Shown here: one piece after another, positions 41,509-50,157 of the stretch
Position numbering within the stretch: position 1 is the stretch's first letter
How the letters are laid out: each line of letters starts with the position of its first letter
Position numbers and translations under genes: made by a program
Source of the DNA: Actinotignum schaalii
Lineage (GTDB): Bacteria > Actinomycetota > Actinomycetes > Actinomycetales > Actinomycetaceae
Reading direction: 5' to 3'
DNA length: 64,000 bases
Assembly: GCF_000724605.1 (NCBI RefSeq)
Contig: NZ_CP008802.1
Location: forward strand, 1,364,001 to 1,428,000
The notes under the pieces: model-generated
Seen by the model: only the letters and a program-made list of their open reading frames with translations
Databases searched by the model: none
Told to the model about the DNA's origin: nothing

Positions 41509-43092
41509 ATGTCCAAACAACACCCGCCGGGAACAGTAACCGCCCCGGTGCCCACGCGCTCAACCTCGGACCTGGTCAAGGCCGCGGTTTCCGGCTGGCT
41601 CGGAACAGCTCTGGAATTCATGGACTTCCAGCTGTACTCCCTGGCCGCCGCGCTCGTCTTTAAAGACATTTTCTTCCCCGCCGGTCACCAGTCCATGGCG
41701 ATCCTCGGGGCCATGGCCATTTACGGCGTGGGCTACGTGGCCCGCCCGCTGGGCGCCTGGTACTTCGGGCGGCTCGGCGACCGCATCGGCCGCACGAAGG
41801 TCCTCTTTATTACCATCGCCATGATGGGCGTGGCCACCACCCTCATCGGCTTCCTCCCCACCTACCAGGTGGTGGGCATTTGGGCGCCGATTATGCTGGT
41901 GATTCTGCGACTCATCCAGGGCTTCGGGGCCGGCGCGGAAATTGCCGGCGCCTCCGTAATGCTGGCCGAATACGCCCCGCGGGAACGCCGCGGCATTATT
42001 TCTTCGCTGGTGGCCCTCGGCACCAATACCGGCACCCTGGGCGCCGGCGCGATCTGGGCGATCATGCTCGCCACCATGGGCACCGACACCGTGGTCGCGT
42101 GGGGCTGGCGTATTCCCTTCATCGCCTCGGTTGTGCTCATGGGTCTGGCTGTATTCATTCGGCTACACCTCAAGGAATCGCCCGTTTTCGAGGCGGCTAC
42201 CAGCGGGGAGATTTTGGACGACGCCGCCCTGGTGGCCACCTACGACCAACCGCTTCCCTCGCGCGCCGAGCGGAAGGCGGCGGCTGCTGCGGCCGCGAAG
42301 GCCGGTGCTGCTGAAGCTGCTGCTCAGCGGGAAGCTGCGGCCCCCCGCGGCAATGCTGACGCCCGCGCCACCGCGGCCGCCCAGCGCGAAGCCGCCGTGG
42401 AAGAACTCGCCAAAACCCCGAAGTCGTTCAAGGCGTTCATGGCGGCCTTCCTGCTGCGCTTCGGCCAGTCCGGCAACTCCGGCATGGTGCAGACCTACCT
42501 CATTACCTTCCTGACCGCCCAGATCCTGGTGGCCAAGGACGTGGCATCCGCAGTGGTGGTCTACTCCTCGCTGGCCGGCTTCATTACCGTGCCGATTATC
42601 GGCTGGATCGGCGACCGCATCGGCCGCGAACGCACGTACCGCCTGGTCACCGGCCTGGGGATTCTCCTCATTATTCCGTGCTTCTTGCTCATGGTCTCCC
42701 CGCGGTTCCTGGGCGAGCTCAACGCGCCGGAGCTGGTGGACGGGCAAATGGTGGACCATTACGGTACCCCCACCCTGCTGTTCTTCATCGGGTACATCGT
42801 GCTGCACAACATCACCGTGCTGGCCATGTTCTCCCTGGAAAACATCACGATGGCCGAATGCTTCGGCTCCGCGCATCGCTACGAGCAGCTGGCGCTCGCT
42901 AAGGAAATCCCGAATATGATCACCGCCGGTTTCGGCCCGCTCATCGCCGCTGGCCTGGTGCAACTCTTCGGCGGTTCCTGGATCGCCTGCGCGATTCTCA
43001 TGTTTGTTTACACCGGAGTCACCCATATCACCGCGTGGCTCATGCCCGAAATCACCGGGCGCGACCTCACCCTCAAGGAGGATGCATTCTAA
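41509..43092 (+). CDS. MHS-family major facilitator transporter (ShiA/ProP-like)
   Basis: The 527-residue protein has twelve predicted helices and the metabolite:H+ symporter motifs, including GWLGTALEFMDFQLYS at helix 1 and RPLGAWYFGRLGDRIGRTK between helices 2 and 3. The central cytoplasmic loop has an unusual insert of about 60 residues rich in Ala/Glu/Arg (ERKAAAAAAAKAGAAEAAAQ onward, about 258-310). The ATG at 41509 follows GGAAGGCACCTC. The stop overlaps the dehydrogenase start (TAATG). Substrate is not readable; a sugar acid such as idonate or gluconate would fit the neighbour. Confidence 0.88.
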   Translation: MSKQHPPGTVTAPVPTRSTSDLVKAAVSGWLGTALEFMDFQLYSLAAALVFKDIFFPAGHQSMAILGAMAIYGVGYVARPLGAWYFGRLGDRIGRTKVLFITIAMMGVATTLIGFLPTYQVVGIWAPIMLVILRLIQGFGAGAEIAGASVMLAEYAPRERRGIISSLVALGTNTGTLGAGAIWAIMLATMGTDTVVAWGWRIPFIASVVLMGLAVFIRLHLKESPVFEAATSGEILDDAALVATYDQPLPSRAERKAAAAAAAKAGAAEAAAQREAAAPRGNADARATAAAQREAAVEELAKTPKSFKAFMAAFLLRFGQSGNSGMVQTYLITFLTAQILVAKDVASAVVVYSSLAGFITVPIIGWIGDRIGRERTYRLVTGLGILLIIPCFLLMVSPRFLGELNAPELVDGQMVDHYGTPTLLFFIGYIVLHNITVLAMFSLENITMAECFGSAHRYEQLALAKEIPNMITAGFGPLIAAGLVQLFGGSWIACAILMFVYTGVTHITAWLMPEITGRDLTLKEDAF

Positions 43093-44126
43093 TGAAGGCT
43101 GTACAAGTTCGTACCGATACCCCCAAGCAGATTCATATCACCGAGGTTCCCGACCCGGTTGCCGGTGCTGGCGAGGTGCGGGTCCGCATGGAATGGGGCG
43201 GCATTTGCGGCTCCGATCTGTCCTATTGGAAGAACGGTGCTTCCGGGACCGCGATTATGCGCGAACCGCTCATCCTCGGGCACGAAGTTGCCGGCGTGGT
43301 GGACCAGGTGGGCGAAGGCGTTGCCGGAGTTGAGGTGGGCCAGCGGGTGGCGATCTATCCGCCGACCCTCGTGGGCGAGCACGATATCCCGGAAAGCACC
43401 CGCGGCAAAGATAACCTGTGGCCGGAGGTCCGCTACTTCGGATCCGCGGCTTTCTTCCCGCACGAGCAGGGCGGTTTCTCCACCTACCGGGTGGTGCGCC
43501 CCGATCAGCTCCGTGCACTGCCGGCGAACGTTTCGACGAAGGAAGGCGCCGTCGCCGAACCTCTCGCGGTGGCGATGCACGCCGTGAGCCTGGCCGGGGA
43601 TCTGTCCGGGAAGCGCGTGCTGGTCAACGGCGTGGGCCCGATCGGAGCGCTGGCCGTGGCCGCCGTGAAATTCGCGGGTGCGCGCGAGGTTATTGCTTCC
43701 GATGTGGCCGCGGAATCCCTGCGGATCGCGAGCGCGATGGGCGCCACCAGCACGGTGAACCGCAGCGCGGGTGAGGAGCTTCCCGCCGACGTGGACGTCA
43801 CCATCGAAGCGTCGGGTGCCGCCGTTGCCATCGGTGATTGTTTGCTGGCGACCGTGCGCGGCGGCACCATGGTGCAGGTGGGCAACTTGCCGGCCGGCGC
43901 GGTCTCCGTGGTGCTCGGGCAACTGGTCACCCGCGAAATCACGTACAGGGGCTCGTATCGGTTCAACCCCGAGTCCATGGACGCCGCGATTGATGCGATG
44001 GCGCGCGGATTGGACGTTTCGCCCGTGCTCACGCACGAATTTAAGATCGACGACGCCGCAGCCGCTTTCGCCACCGCCGATGATCGGTCCACGGGGTCGT
44101 CCAAGGTGATGCTCCAGCTGAGCTAG
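43092..44126 (+). CDS. idnD: zinc-type dehydrogenase, L-idonate 5-dehydrogenase-like
   Basis: The 344-residue medium-chain dehydrogenase has catalytic zinc ligands in GGICGSDLSYW (Cys) and LGHEVAG (His-Glu) and the NAD(P) fold GVGPIGALAV. The segment RYFGSAAFFPHEQGGF closely follows E. coli IdnD (RFFGSAMYFPHVDGGF), which oxidises idonate to 5-ketogluconate. The four cysteines of the structural zinc lobe, present in E. coli IdnD, are absent here (GEHDIPESTRGKDNLWPEV in their place). The gene overlaps the transporter stop by one base, so uptake and oxidation of the same compound are likely, under the divergent LysR protein. Confidence 0.82.
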   Translation: MKAVQVRTDTPKQIHITEVPDPVAGAGEVRVRMEWGGICGSDLSYWKNGASGTAIMREPLILGHEVAGVVDQVGEGVAGVEVGQRVAIYPPTLVGEHDIPESTRGKDNLWPEVRYFGSAAFFPHEQGGFSTYRVVRPDQLRALPANVSTKEGAVAEPLAVAMHAVSLAGDLSGKRVLVNGVGPIGALAVAAVKFAGAREVIASDVAAESLRIASAMGATSTVNRSAGEELPADVDVTIEASGAAVAIGDCLLATVRGGTMVQVGNLPAGAVSVVLGQLVTREITYRGSYRFNPESMDAAIDAMARGLDVSPVLTHEFKIDDAAAAFATADDRSTGSSKVMLQLS

Positions 44127-44268
44127 GCGGAGCAGGCCGGCGCGGCCGGGCGATGCACTCTCGCCCGGCTAGGCGATGCACTCTCGCCCGGCTCGGGCTG
44201 GCACTTACCTCGTGATTCGCAGCGTACATCGCGCGACGCGCGGTGTACCTCGCTCACGAGGCGGTGAA

Positions 44269-44300
44269 GGGGCACGGACTTACGGGTCCGTGCCCCTTTT
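44269..44300 (+). terminator. rho-independent terminator after the dehydrogenase gene
   Basis: GGGGCACGGAC (44269-44279) pairs with GTCCGTGCCCC (44286-44296), followed by TTTT. Upstream, 44155-44200 contains a 23-bp tandem repeat (GCGATGCACTCTCGCCCGGC twice), each copy itself able to pair CGGGCGA with TCGCCCG. Confidence 0.85.
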
Positions 44301-44334
44301 CCGTGCCCCGACCGGCCCGCGCGAATCTCATAGG

Positions 44335-44450
44335 TCTCGCGAACCCCAATAGTCACACGAGCCCCTGCGGGGGCGGTATATGTTTTCAGAGCTGTAGTGC
44401 AGATGTCGTACATGCGAAGTACACCCCGGAAAAACACCCCGCCTCCCGCC
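44335..44450 (+). repeat. dispersed intergenic repeat family A, copy 3
   Basis: Nearly identical to copy 1 at 3845-3960, including CCCCAATAGTCACACG, GTGCAGATGTCGTACATGCG and the CGGAAAAACAC arm. As at the first locus, a family B element follows within about 70 bp in the same orientation. Confidence 0.7.
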
Positions 44451-44514
44451 TGGGCGACGACTCTACACGGCGGGCGGCACGACTTTTCGACCATGCAGGG
44501 CGCCATCTGGCAAC

Positions 44515-44737
44515 AAAGTGGGCATTCTAGACAACGCATCCCGCCTAGTGGGCGTAAGAGACACGAAATCGACCCAAAACGGTGCTCTTACGCCCACTTC
44601 ATTTTGGGGCCGCCGGGGCTAACTCGCTGACTCCTGCTGCCGCCGAACAAAGTGGTACTCCACGACGGCGGGCCTTACAGAGTGGTACTCCACGACAGAA
44701 AATCGGGAGTTGGCTGTAGCTCCAGTACCACTTTGTT
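44515..44737 (+). repeat. dispersed repeat family B, copy 3 (both modules)
   Basis: Module 1: AAGTGGGC direct at 44516, direct at 44547 (one base variant) and inverted; 44547-44560 and 44585-44598 form a perfect 14-bp inverted repeat. Module 2: GTGGTACT direct at 44652 and 44682 and inverted; 44646-44659 and 44724-44737 form a perfect 14-bp inverted repeat. Compared with 4006-4226 the central C of module 1 is G in both direct arms and the partner base is changed to match. 44738-44941 holds nothing else. Confidence 0.75.
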
Positions 44738-44941
44738 TCGGGGCCCAGAGAGCCCCCGGCGAATCAAGTTCCCAAGTTCCCAAACCCCCAGGCGGGCAAA
44801 GAAAGCGGGGCGCGGGCCTGAGCCCGCGCCCCGTGGAGAGGGGCAGGATCGACACGCCCGATCCTGCCCGAGGGAGGCAGTGAACGCTTCCCGGCTTGTG
44901 GTGCTGCCGTACCCGCGAAGGGTTTCCGGAAAATCCGGAGG

Positions 44942-46345
44942 CTAGGAGTGGGAGATTTCCACTCCCTCGCGGACAACCGCCAGCGGGGTCATCGCCTCAT
45001 TCCAGGCGACCAGATTGACCGGCTTGCCCGGGGTGAAGTCCACCGTGACACCCGGAGCATCCCAGGCACCACCTGCGTAGACAGGCCCGGCCACCGTGGC
45101 CCGCACCAGCTGCGGGAGCGTCAGCTTCCCGCGCCCGGCGAAGAGAGCCACCTGATCGGCCAGCACCGAAGCACCCCCGGCCAAAGTATCGGTACCTTCC
45201 AGGTAGCAGGCGCCGTCGCGCACTTCCACCGCGAGCCCGCCCAGGGTGTACTTCCCGGGAGGCATACCGGCCGCGGCCAGCGAATCCGTGACGAAGAAAG
45301 CCCCGGGAATACCCAGCTGGCCCGAGCCCGCGCCGGCACCCACGGCGCCCGGTATGCTTCCGGCACCGTGTGCACGTGCGAACGCAGCCCCGAGATCCGG
45401 CTCATCAAGGTAATCCACCACATCTTCGACGAGGTCGGGATGCACGTGGTAGCCGTCGGCAATCACTTCCGCGCTGATGAACCCTCGGCGCGCCGCCTGA
45501 ATGTACTCGCGGATCGGGCCGGGAGCCCGGTGCGTAAAAGCGGTCATCGCGTTGAAGAGATGCGTGACGGTTTGTGCGGCTTCCTGCCCGACGGCGCTAC
45601 CGCTGCCATCGCCAAGCGCCGCCAGCGGCGTGTACCCGTGCCGGCGCGCCACTTCCAGGGTGCGCGCAATTTCGGCCCGAGTGACCGCGCCATCCCCGTG
45701 GGAATGCCCCCAGGACGGCTTGCCGCCATATTCAAGCAGCAGCTCGGCGGCCCGCTGGGCGCCCTCCGCTTCCGGGGCCACCGTCATCGTCTTAATCCAG
45801 CCGCGCCCGGCCTCCAGCCAGGAACGCAGCTCGGCCTCGTCCACCGCGCGAATCACCTCGGGGTTCTGCGCCCCGCACTTCTCCCGCGAAATATACGGGC
45901 CCTCCAGGTGGATACCGGCCAGCTCCCCGCGCTCGCAGAACGGCACCAGCGCCTCGATCTGCGGGAGCGGATCCGCCAGCGACACCAAGGAAGCGAACAT
46001 CGCCGTGGTTCCCCCGCGCTGGTGGGTGCGGATCGCCGTCGCGATCTCCTCCTCCGCATAGTTATCCGGGAAAGCAAAGCCACCGCCCCCATGGCAGTGA
46101 ATATCCACGAGGCCCGGGGTAATAACATGCGCCCGGCGCACTCGCGGGTTATCCGCACCCAGCCCGAACGCCTCCGCGGCCCGCGCTTCGATCCCGCGCG
46201 ACTCCCGCTCCGCAGCCAAACCCGCGGTTACCGCGGCGGCCTCCTCAGCGGTGAGCAGCCGAGCCAGCGTACCGGCGTCGTCGATCTCAATACCGTACCC
46301 AACCTCGCGGCCGTACCCGTTGAGAACGCGCCCCAGGTAAAACAC
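44942..46345 (-). CDS. nagA: N-acetylglucosamine-6-phosphate deacetylase
   Basis: The 467-residue amidohydrolase removes acetate from GlcNAc-6-phosphate to give glucosamine-6-phosphate. Metal and catalytic motifs appear in order: VDIHCHGGGG near 80, HLEGPYISREKCGA near 147, WGHSHGDG, HLFNAM and VTDSLAAAGMPPG near 360. It is longer than typical NagA (about 385 aa) owing to an Ala/Glu-rich N-terminal segment (about 30-70) and a Gly/Ala insert near 330-345. The start is a GTG at 46345 immediately after the nagB stop, with GGGAGATGATCTAA as ribosome site inside nagB. Last gene of the sialic acid operon. Confidence 0.93.
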   Translation of the reverse strand: MFYLGRVLNGYGREVGYGIEIDDAGTLARLLTAEEAAAVTAGLAAERESRGIEARAAEAFGLGADNPRVRRAHVITPGLVDIHCHGGGGFAFPDNYAEEEIATAIRTHQRGGTTAMFASLVSLADPLPQIEALVPFCERGELAGIHLEGPYISREKCGAQNPEVIRAVDEAELRSWLEAGRGWIKTMTVAPEAEGAQRAAELLLEYGGKPSWGHSHGDGAVTRAEIARTLEVARRHGYTPLAALGDGSGSAVGQEAAQTVTHLFNAMTAFTHRAPGPIREYIQAARRGFISAEVIADGYHVHPDLVEDVVDYLDEPDLGAAFARAHGAGSIPGAVGAGAGSGQLGIPGAFFVTDSLAAAGMPPGKYTLGGLAVEVRDGACYLEGTDTLAGGASVLADQVALFAGRGKLTLPQLVRATVAGPVYAGGAWDAPGVTVDFTPGKPVNLVAWNEAMTPLAVVREGVEISHS

Positions 46346-47116
46346 TTAGATCATCTCCCAACGCGCGCGGTACAGGTCCGTCAGCTTGAGCTGCGCGGCG
46401 GCCGCTTCGTCCAGGAGCACGGTGACATCCGGGTGCATCTGAATAATCGTGGCGGGCCAGAAGGCGCTGATGGGGCCTTCGCACAGCTCGCGCACCGCAT
46501 CCGCCTTATTCGCACCGAAAGCGAAAAGCACCAGCTTCTTCGCTTCCATAATGGTGCCCAGGCCCTGGGTGATGCAGCGGGTGGGAACGGCCGCTTCATC
46601 GCCGTCGAAGAACCGCGCATTGTCCTTGATGGTTTGCGGGGCCAGCGCCTCCACGTGGGTGCGCGAGACCAGCGAACCACCCGGCTCATTGAAGCCGATA
46701 TGCCCGTCCGCGCCGATCCCGAGAATCTGCAGATCCACCCCGGCCGCCCCGATCTTCGCATCGTAGTCGGCGGCCGCGGCCTGCGGATCCGGGTTCTGCG
46801 CATCGGGAGTATTGAGACCCTCCTCGGTCAGGCCGGTTTTATCCTCCCCCACGAGGTTGCGGCGCAGCACATTGCGGTAGGACTCCGGATGCTCCGGATC
46901 CAGCCCCACGTACTCATCCAGGGCAAAAGCCTTGGCGCCGGAGAGGTCAAATTCGCCGGCCGCGTGGGCCTCGCGCAGCGCCGCGTAGAGGAGGTCCGGC
47001 GTGGAACCGGTGGCCACCCCGAGCGTCGCGTGCGCGTCACGCGCGAAAAGATCCTGGATAATGCGTGCGCCCTCGCGGGAAGCTTCTTCCGCGGTGGCGA
47101 AAATTCCGATATGCAT
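46346..47116 (-). CDS. nagB: glucosamine-6-phosphate deaminase
   Basis: The 256-residue enzyme converts glucosamine-6-phosphate to fructose-6-phosphate and ammonia, the last step of sialic acid breakdown. Signatures: LGVATGSTPDLLY near 33, FALDEYVGL near 67, ILGIGADGHIGFNEPG near 128 (catalytic Asp, His, Glu). Length is normal. The ATG at 47116 follows AAAGGACGAACTC. It is separated from nanE by 97 bases that contain a perfect parS palindrome, and it is followed directly by nagA without a gap. Confidence 0.95.
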   Translation of the reverse strand: MHIGIFATAEEASREGARIIQDLFARDAHATLGVATGSTPDLLYAALREAHAAGEFDLSGAKAFALDEYVGLDPEHPESYRNVLRRNLVGEDKTGLTEEGLNTPDAQNPDPQAAAADYDAKIGAAGVDLQILGIGADGHIGFNEPGGSLVSRTHVEALAPQTIKDNARFFDGDEAAVPTRCITQGLGTIMEAKKLVLFAFGANKADAVRELCEGPISAFWPATIIQMHPDVTVLLDEAAAAQLKLTDLYRARWEMI

Positions 47117-47135
47117 GAGTTCGTCCTTTCCCGGG

Positions 47136-47155
47136 CGCGTTTCACGTGAAACGCG
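47136..47155. promoter_or_regulatory. parS-type ParB binding site
   Basis: CGCGTTTCACGTGAAACGCG is a perfect 20-bp palindrome. Its 14-bp core GTTTCACGTGAAAC (47139-47152) is the parS sequence used by ParB in streptomycetes and, with flanking T/A, in most bacteria. It sits between nanE and nagB. ParS sites normally cluster near the chromosomal origin. Confidence 0.8.
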
Positions 47156-47213
47156 GCAGTGCTCAGTGCTCGCGGGCCCCGCGCTTCGGTTACGCGGGAA
47201 CCCTGGTGAAGTT

Positions 47214-47888
47214 TTAGTTTTCGACGGCCTCGCGGAACCACGTGGTGATCGTGGTCGGGTGCGTAATAGCAGTTCCGACGACGGCCGCCCAGGCGCCAGC
47301 TTCCATGACAGCCCGCGCTTGCTCCGGAGTGTGGATGCGCCCTTCGCAGACCACCGGGATCTCCGGGAATTCCGCGACCATCTGGGCCAGCAGGTCAATA
47401 TCGGGGCCGTCGGTCTTCGGGCGGTCCCCCGAGTATCCCGCCAGGGTGGTGCCGAGGATATGGCAGCCGGCCTTGGCCGCCGCCCGGGCATCCTCAATCG
47501 AGCCGCAGTCCGCCATGACGAGTGCGCCGTCGCCCAGCAGCGCTTCCACGGTTTCCGCGAAGCTCAAGCCATCCGGACGCGGGCGGGACGTGGCATCGAG
47601 GGCCACAATATCGGCGCCGGCGCTGATGCAGGCGCGGGCGTGGCGCAGGGTCGGGGTGATGAACACGCCTTCGTGGCCCTCTTTCCACAGGCCGATGACA
47701 GGCACTTCCACCTGGCCTTTAATCGCGGAAATATCCGCCAGGCCCTGGCAGCGAATCGCCGCCGCTCCCCCGCGCTCGGCGGCGAGGGCCATCTGCGCCA
47801 TCGTTTCGGGGTGGCGCAGCGGTTCGCCCACGTACGCCTGGCAGGACACGACGAGGTGCCCGCGGAGAGATTCGATCATCGGATGCAC
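47214..47888 (-). CDS. nanE: N-acetylmannosamine-6-phosphate 2-epimerase
   Basis: The 224-residue TIM barrel has the NanE signatures: VVSCQAYVGEPLRHP near 13, AAIRCQG, catalytic Lys in GLWKEGH, ALDATSRPRP, MADCGSIEDA and CEGRIHTPEQARAVMEAGA. It converts ManNAc-6-phosphate to GlcNAc-6-phosphate. The start is a GTG at 47888 with TAGGAGTTACC before it; an internal ATG three codons on is a minor alternative. It is 156 bases downstream of nanK (47889-48044, GC-rich, no other feature seen) and followed by the parS-containing gap. Confidence 0.95.
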   Translation of the reverse strand: MHPMIESLRGHLVVSCQAYVGEPLRHPETMAQMALAAERGGAAAIRCQGLADISAIKGQVEVPVIGLWKEGHEGVFITPTLRHARACISAGADIVALDATSRPRPDGLSFAETVEALLGDGALVMADCGSIEDARAAAKAGCHILGTTLAGYSGDRPKTDGPDIDLLAQMVAEFPEIPVVCEGRIHTPEQARAVMEAGAWAAVVGTAITHPTTITTWFREAVEN

Positions 47889-48044
47889 GGTAACTCCTAA
47901 GTTATAACGAGAAATGCAGAAGTGTAGTTATGCGGTGCGGCGCGCTTGGGGCGAGACCCGGGCGGCGCGGCTGCGTGCGCGGTGCGACGCGTTTAGCGTT
48001 GCGCAGCGCGTTCGGCCCGCCTAGCGACCGCCCCGCGCGCCGCG

Positions 48045-49223
48045 CTAGCCCGCGGTGTGCAAGAAGTGAACGGCCGCGCCGATGAGCGGGGCCTGCGATC
48101 CCAGGCTACCCTCCACAATCGGGGTGGCGGCGGTGCCCACCATGGCATCGCGCCGGTAGCCCTCGCGCAGCGCGTCCATCCAGAACTCGCCCACGTGAAC
48201 GAGCGAGCCGGACAGGATAATAACGTCCGGGTCGAAAGAATTAGCCAGCCCGCCCAGGGTCTGCCCGAGCGCGAAAGCACCGTCCGTGAACACCTCGCGC
48301 GCGAACATATCGCCCGCGTCCACGAGGGCTTTCAGTTCCCGGCCTCCACGTACGACGACGGGGCGCTGCGCGCCCGGGGCCCGCACGTAAGCACTGTCGG
48401 GAACATCGGCGATCCCGGTGAGGGAAGCCGCTGCCGCGGCAGCGTAACTCGCCCCCTCCACATGGGCTTCGGCCTGGCGCTTGGCGTAGAGGCGGGCCGC
48501 CCCGCTGCCCGAGGCCACCGATTCCACGTGGCCATCGCGCCCGCAGGAACACACCAGCCCGGCGGCATAAGGATGGTGAATATGGCCGAAGTGGCCGGCC
48601 ACCCCGTGCGCGCCGAAGAGGATGCGCCCGTCGATCACAGCCGCACCGCCCAGCCCGGTTCCCACCGCGATGACGAGGGCGGTACGCGCGCCGGCGCCCG
48701 CCCCGTAGGTCGCTTCCCCGAGGGCGTGGCCGTGCACGTCATTGAGGACGCGCACCGGCAGGCCGCAGCGTTCGGCAAGATGCGGGCCGAGGGGCTGGCC
48801 GCCCCAGCCTGGCATGGTGTCCGTGGCGGAAGCGATGCATCCGCTCTCCACGTCCACTACCCCGGCGCTGGCGATAGCAATTCCGCGCACCGGCGTTCCG
48901 GCGGCGCTGGCTGCCGCGATCTGGCGTTCCGCGAAATCCGCGATATCCGCCAGCACGCGCGCTCCGCCGCGCCGCGCTTCGGTAGGAATACTGGCTTCGA
49001 GGGAGATGCGCGGGGCCGGGAGCGCGGCGGGCTCCACGCCCGCTCCACCCGCGGCCGGGGTACCGGCCGCGCGGTCAGCGCCCGCGTGACCGGCGCCCGC
49101 GCCCGCAGCATCGCCCGGGGCGGTGGCCGCAAAGGTCACCACCGCCCCCGCGATTTTGGTTCCCCCGATATCCAGCCCGAGCAACGAGAACTCAGACCCG
49201 GGCTGGAACGGTGCTACCTTCAT
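48045..49223 (-). CDS. nanK: ROK-family N-acetylmannosamine kinase
   Basis: The 392-residue sugar kinase has the ATP site LGLDIGGTKIAGA near 14-27, the sugar-binding motif VRVLNDVHGHALGE, and VGTGLGGAAVIDG. The ROK zinc motif reads CSCGRDGHVE, with His where the second-lobe Cys usually stands. An Ala/Gly insert of about 35 residues (ATAPGDAAGAGAGHAGADRA and on) lies near 33-68, making it longer than common NanK proteins. It phosphorylates ManNAc. The ATG at 49223 follows AAGGAGCACTC, nine bases after nanA. Context rather than sequence fixes ManNAc over other sugars. Confidence 0.85.
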   Translation of the reverse strand: MKVAPFQPGSEFSLLGLDIGGTKIAGAVVTFAATAPGDAAGAGAGHAGADRAAGTPAAGGAGVEPAALPAPRISLEASIPTEARRGGARVLADIADFAERQIAAASAAGTPVRGIAIASAGVVDVESGCIASATDTMPGWGGQPLGPHLAERCGLPVRVLNDVHGHALGEATYGAGAGARTALVIAVGTGLGGAAVIDGRILFGAHGVAGHFGHIHHPYAAGLVCSCGRDGHVESVASGSGAARLYAKRQAEAHVEGASYAAAAAASLTGIADVPDSAYVRAPGAQRPVVVRGGRELKALVDAGDMFAREVFTDGAFALGQTLGGLANSFDPDVIILSGSLVHVGEFWMDALREGYRRDAMVGTAATPIVEGSLGSQAPLIGAAVHFLHTAG

Positions 49224-49232
49224 GAGTGCTCC

Positions 49233-50153
49233 TTAGAGCAGCCCGCAGCTGGCGAGCACGCCGCGAATAGCTTCGACGTTCTCACCTTCGAGGGCCTTGA
49301 CGGGCCGCGGCATCTGGTTGGAGGCGATAACCCCCAGTTCCTTCATGGCCGCCTTGAAGGCGCCCACGCCACCCGCGAAGCCTTGCACGCCCTTGGGCAC
49401 CATAACGATGCGCATGAGGTGGGCGAGCTCGTTCTGCAATTCGGCAACGCGAGCCCAGTCCCCGGCCTGCGCGGCATCCCACTGCTCCACGTAGGGGCGC
49501 GGTGCCACATTGGCCAGGCCCGGAACGGAGCCGTCCGCCCCGCCCATGTAGGCGCCATCAACAACCACTTCGTGACCCGTGAGGATGTTGAGCGGCTTAC
49601 CGGCGGCCTTGTTCTCCTCCAGCAGGAAGCGGAAGTTAACGTCGTCGCCAGAAGAATCCTTGACGCCGGTCAGCACGCCTTCGGTCCCGAGGCGCATGAG
49701 CAGGTCAATGGAGAGCTTCTTGTGCACGCACACCGGGATGTCGTACGCGAAAAGCGGCAGGTCCACGGCGTCGCGGATGTAACGGAAGTTCGCTTCGATT
49801 TCCGCTTCCCCGCCCAGCGCGTAGAACGGCGCGGTGGCGACGATGCCGTCCACCCCGATGGACTGGGCGTCACGCGCGTGCTCGATCATGCGCTCGGTTT
49901 GCATATCGATAACGCCGGCGAGCACCGGGACGCGCCCGTTCGCAACTTCCACCGCGGTTTCGAGGATTTCACGACGACGCGCATCGGTGCTGAAAACCAC
50001 CTCGGAGGTCGAACCGAGCACAAACAAGCCGTGCACTCCGGCATCGAGCATCCGGTTGAGCGAGCGCGCGAAGGATTCCTTATCGAGTTCGCGTTCTTCG
50101 GTCAGCGGCGTCACTGTCGGGGGGATAACGCCGCGGAAACGAGGATCTGACAT
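49233..50153 (-). CDS. nanA: N-acetylneuraminate lyase (DHDPS/NAL family)
   Basis: The 306-residue aldolase has the family's Schiff-base Lys in LTGVKDSSGDD near 165 and the Tyr in FAYDIPV near 137. The usual GSTGE loop reads GSTSEVVFST here, so it is a divergent member. In this operon the reaction should be cleavage of sialic acid to pyruvate and ManNAc. The start is the ATG at 50153 with GGAGG nine bases before it; longer in-frame codons overlap the ATPase gene. Dihydrodipicolinate synthase activity cannot be excluded from sequence alone, but the neighbours argue against it. Confidence 0.85.
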   Translation of the reverse strand: MSDPRFRGVIPPTVTPLTEERELDKESFARSLNRMLDAGVHGLFVLGSTSEVVFSTDARRREILETAVEVANGRVPVLAGVIDMQTERMIEHARDAQSIGVDGIVATAPFYALGGEAEIEANFRYIRDAVDLPLFAYDIPVCVHKKLSIDLLMRLGTEGVLTGVKDSSGDDVNFRFLLEENKAAGKPLNILTGHEVVVDGAYMGGADGSVPGLANVAPRPYVEQWDAAQAGDWARVAELQNELAHLMRIVMVPKGVQGFAGGVGAFKAAMKELGVIASNQMPRPVKALEGENVEAIRGVLASCGLL

Positions 50154-50157
50154 GGGA

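Noticed and set aside
44948-47149. Long plus-strand frame across nagA and nagB
   Set aside because: Mirror of two well-identified minus-strand enzymes; no ribosome site and composition typical of an antisense shadow. The same applies to the plus frames at 48057-50150, 51029-53074 and 54383-55882.
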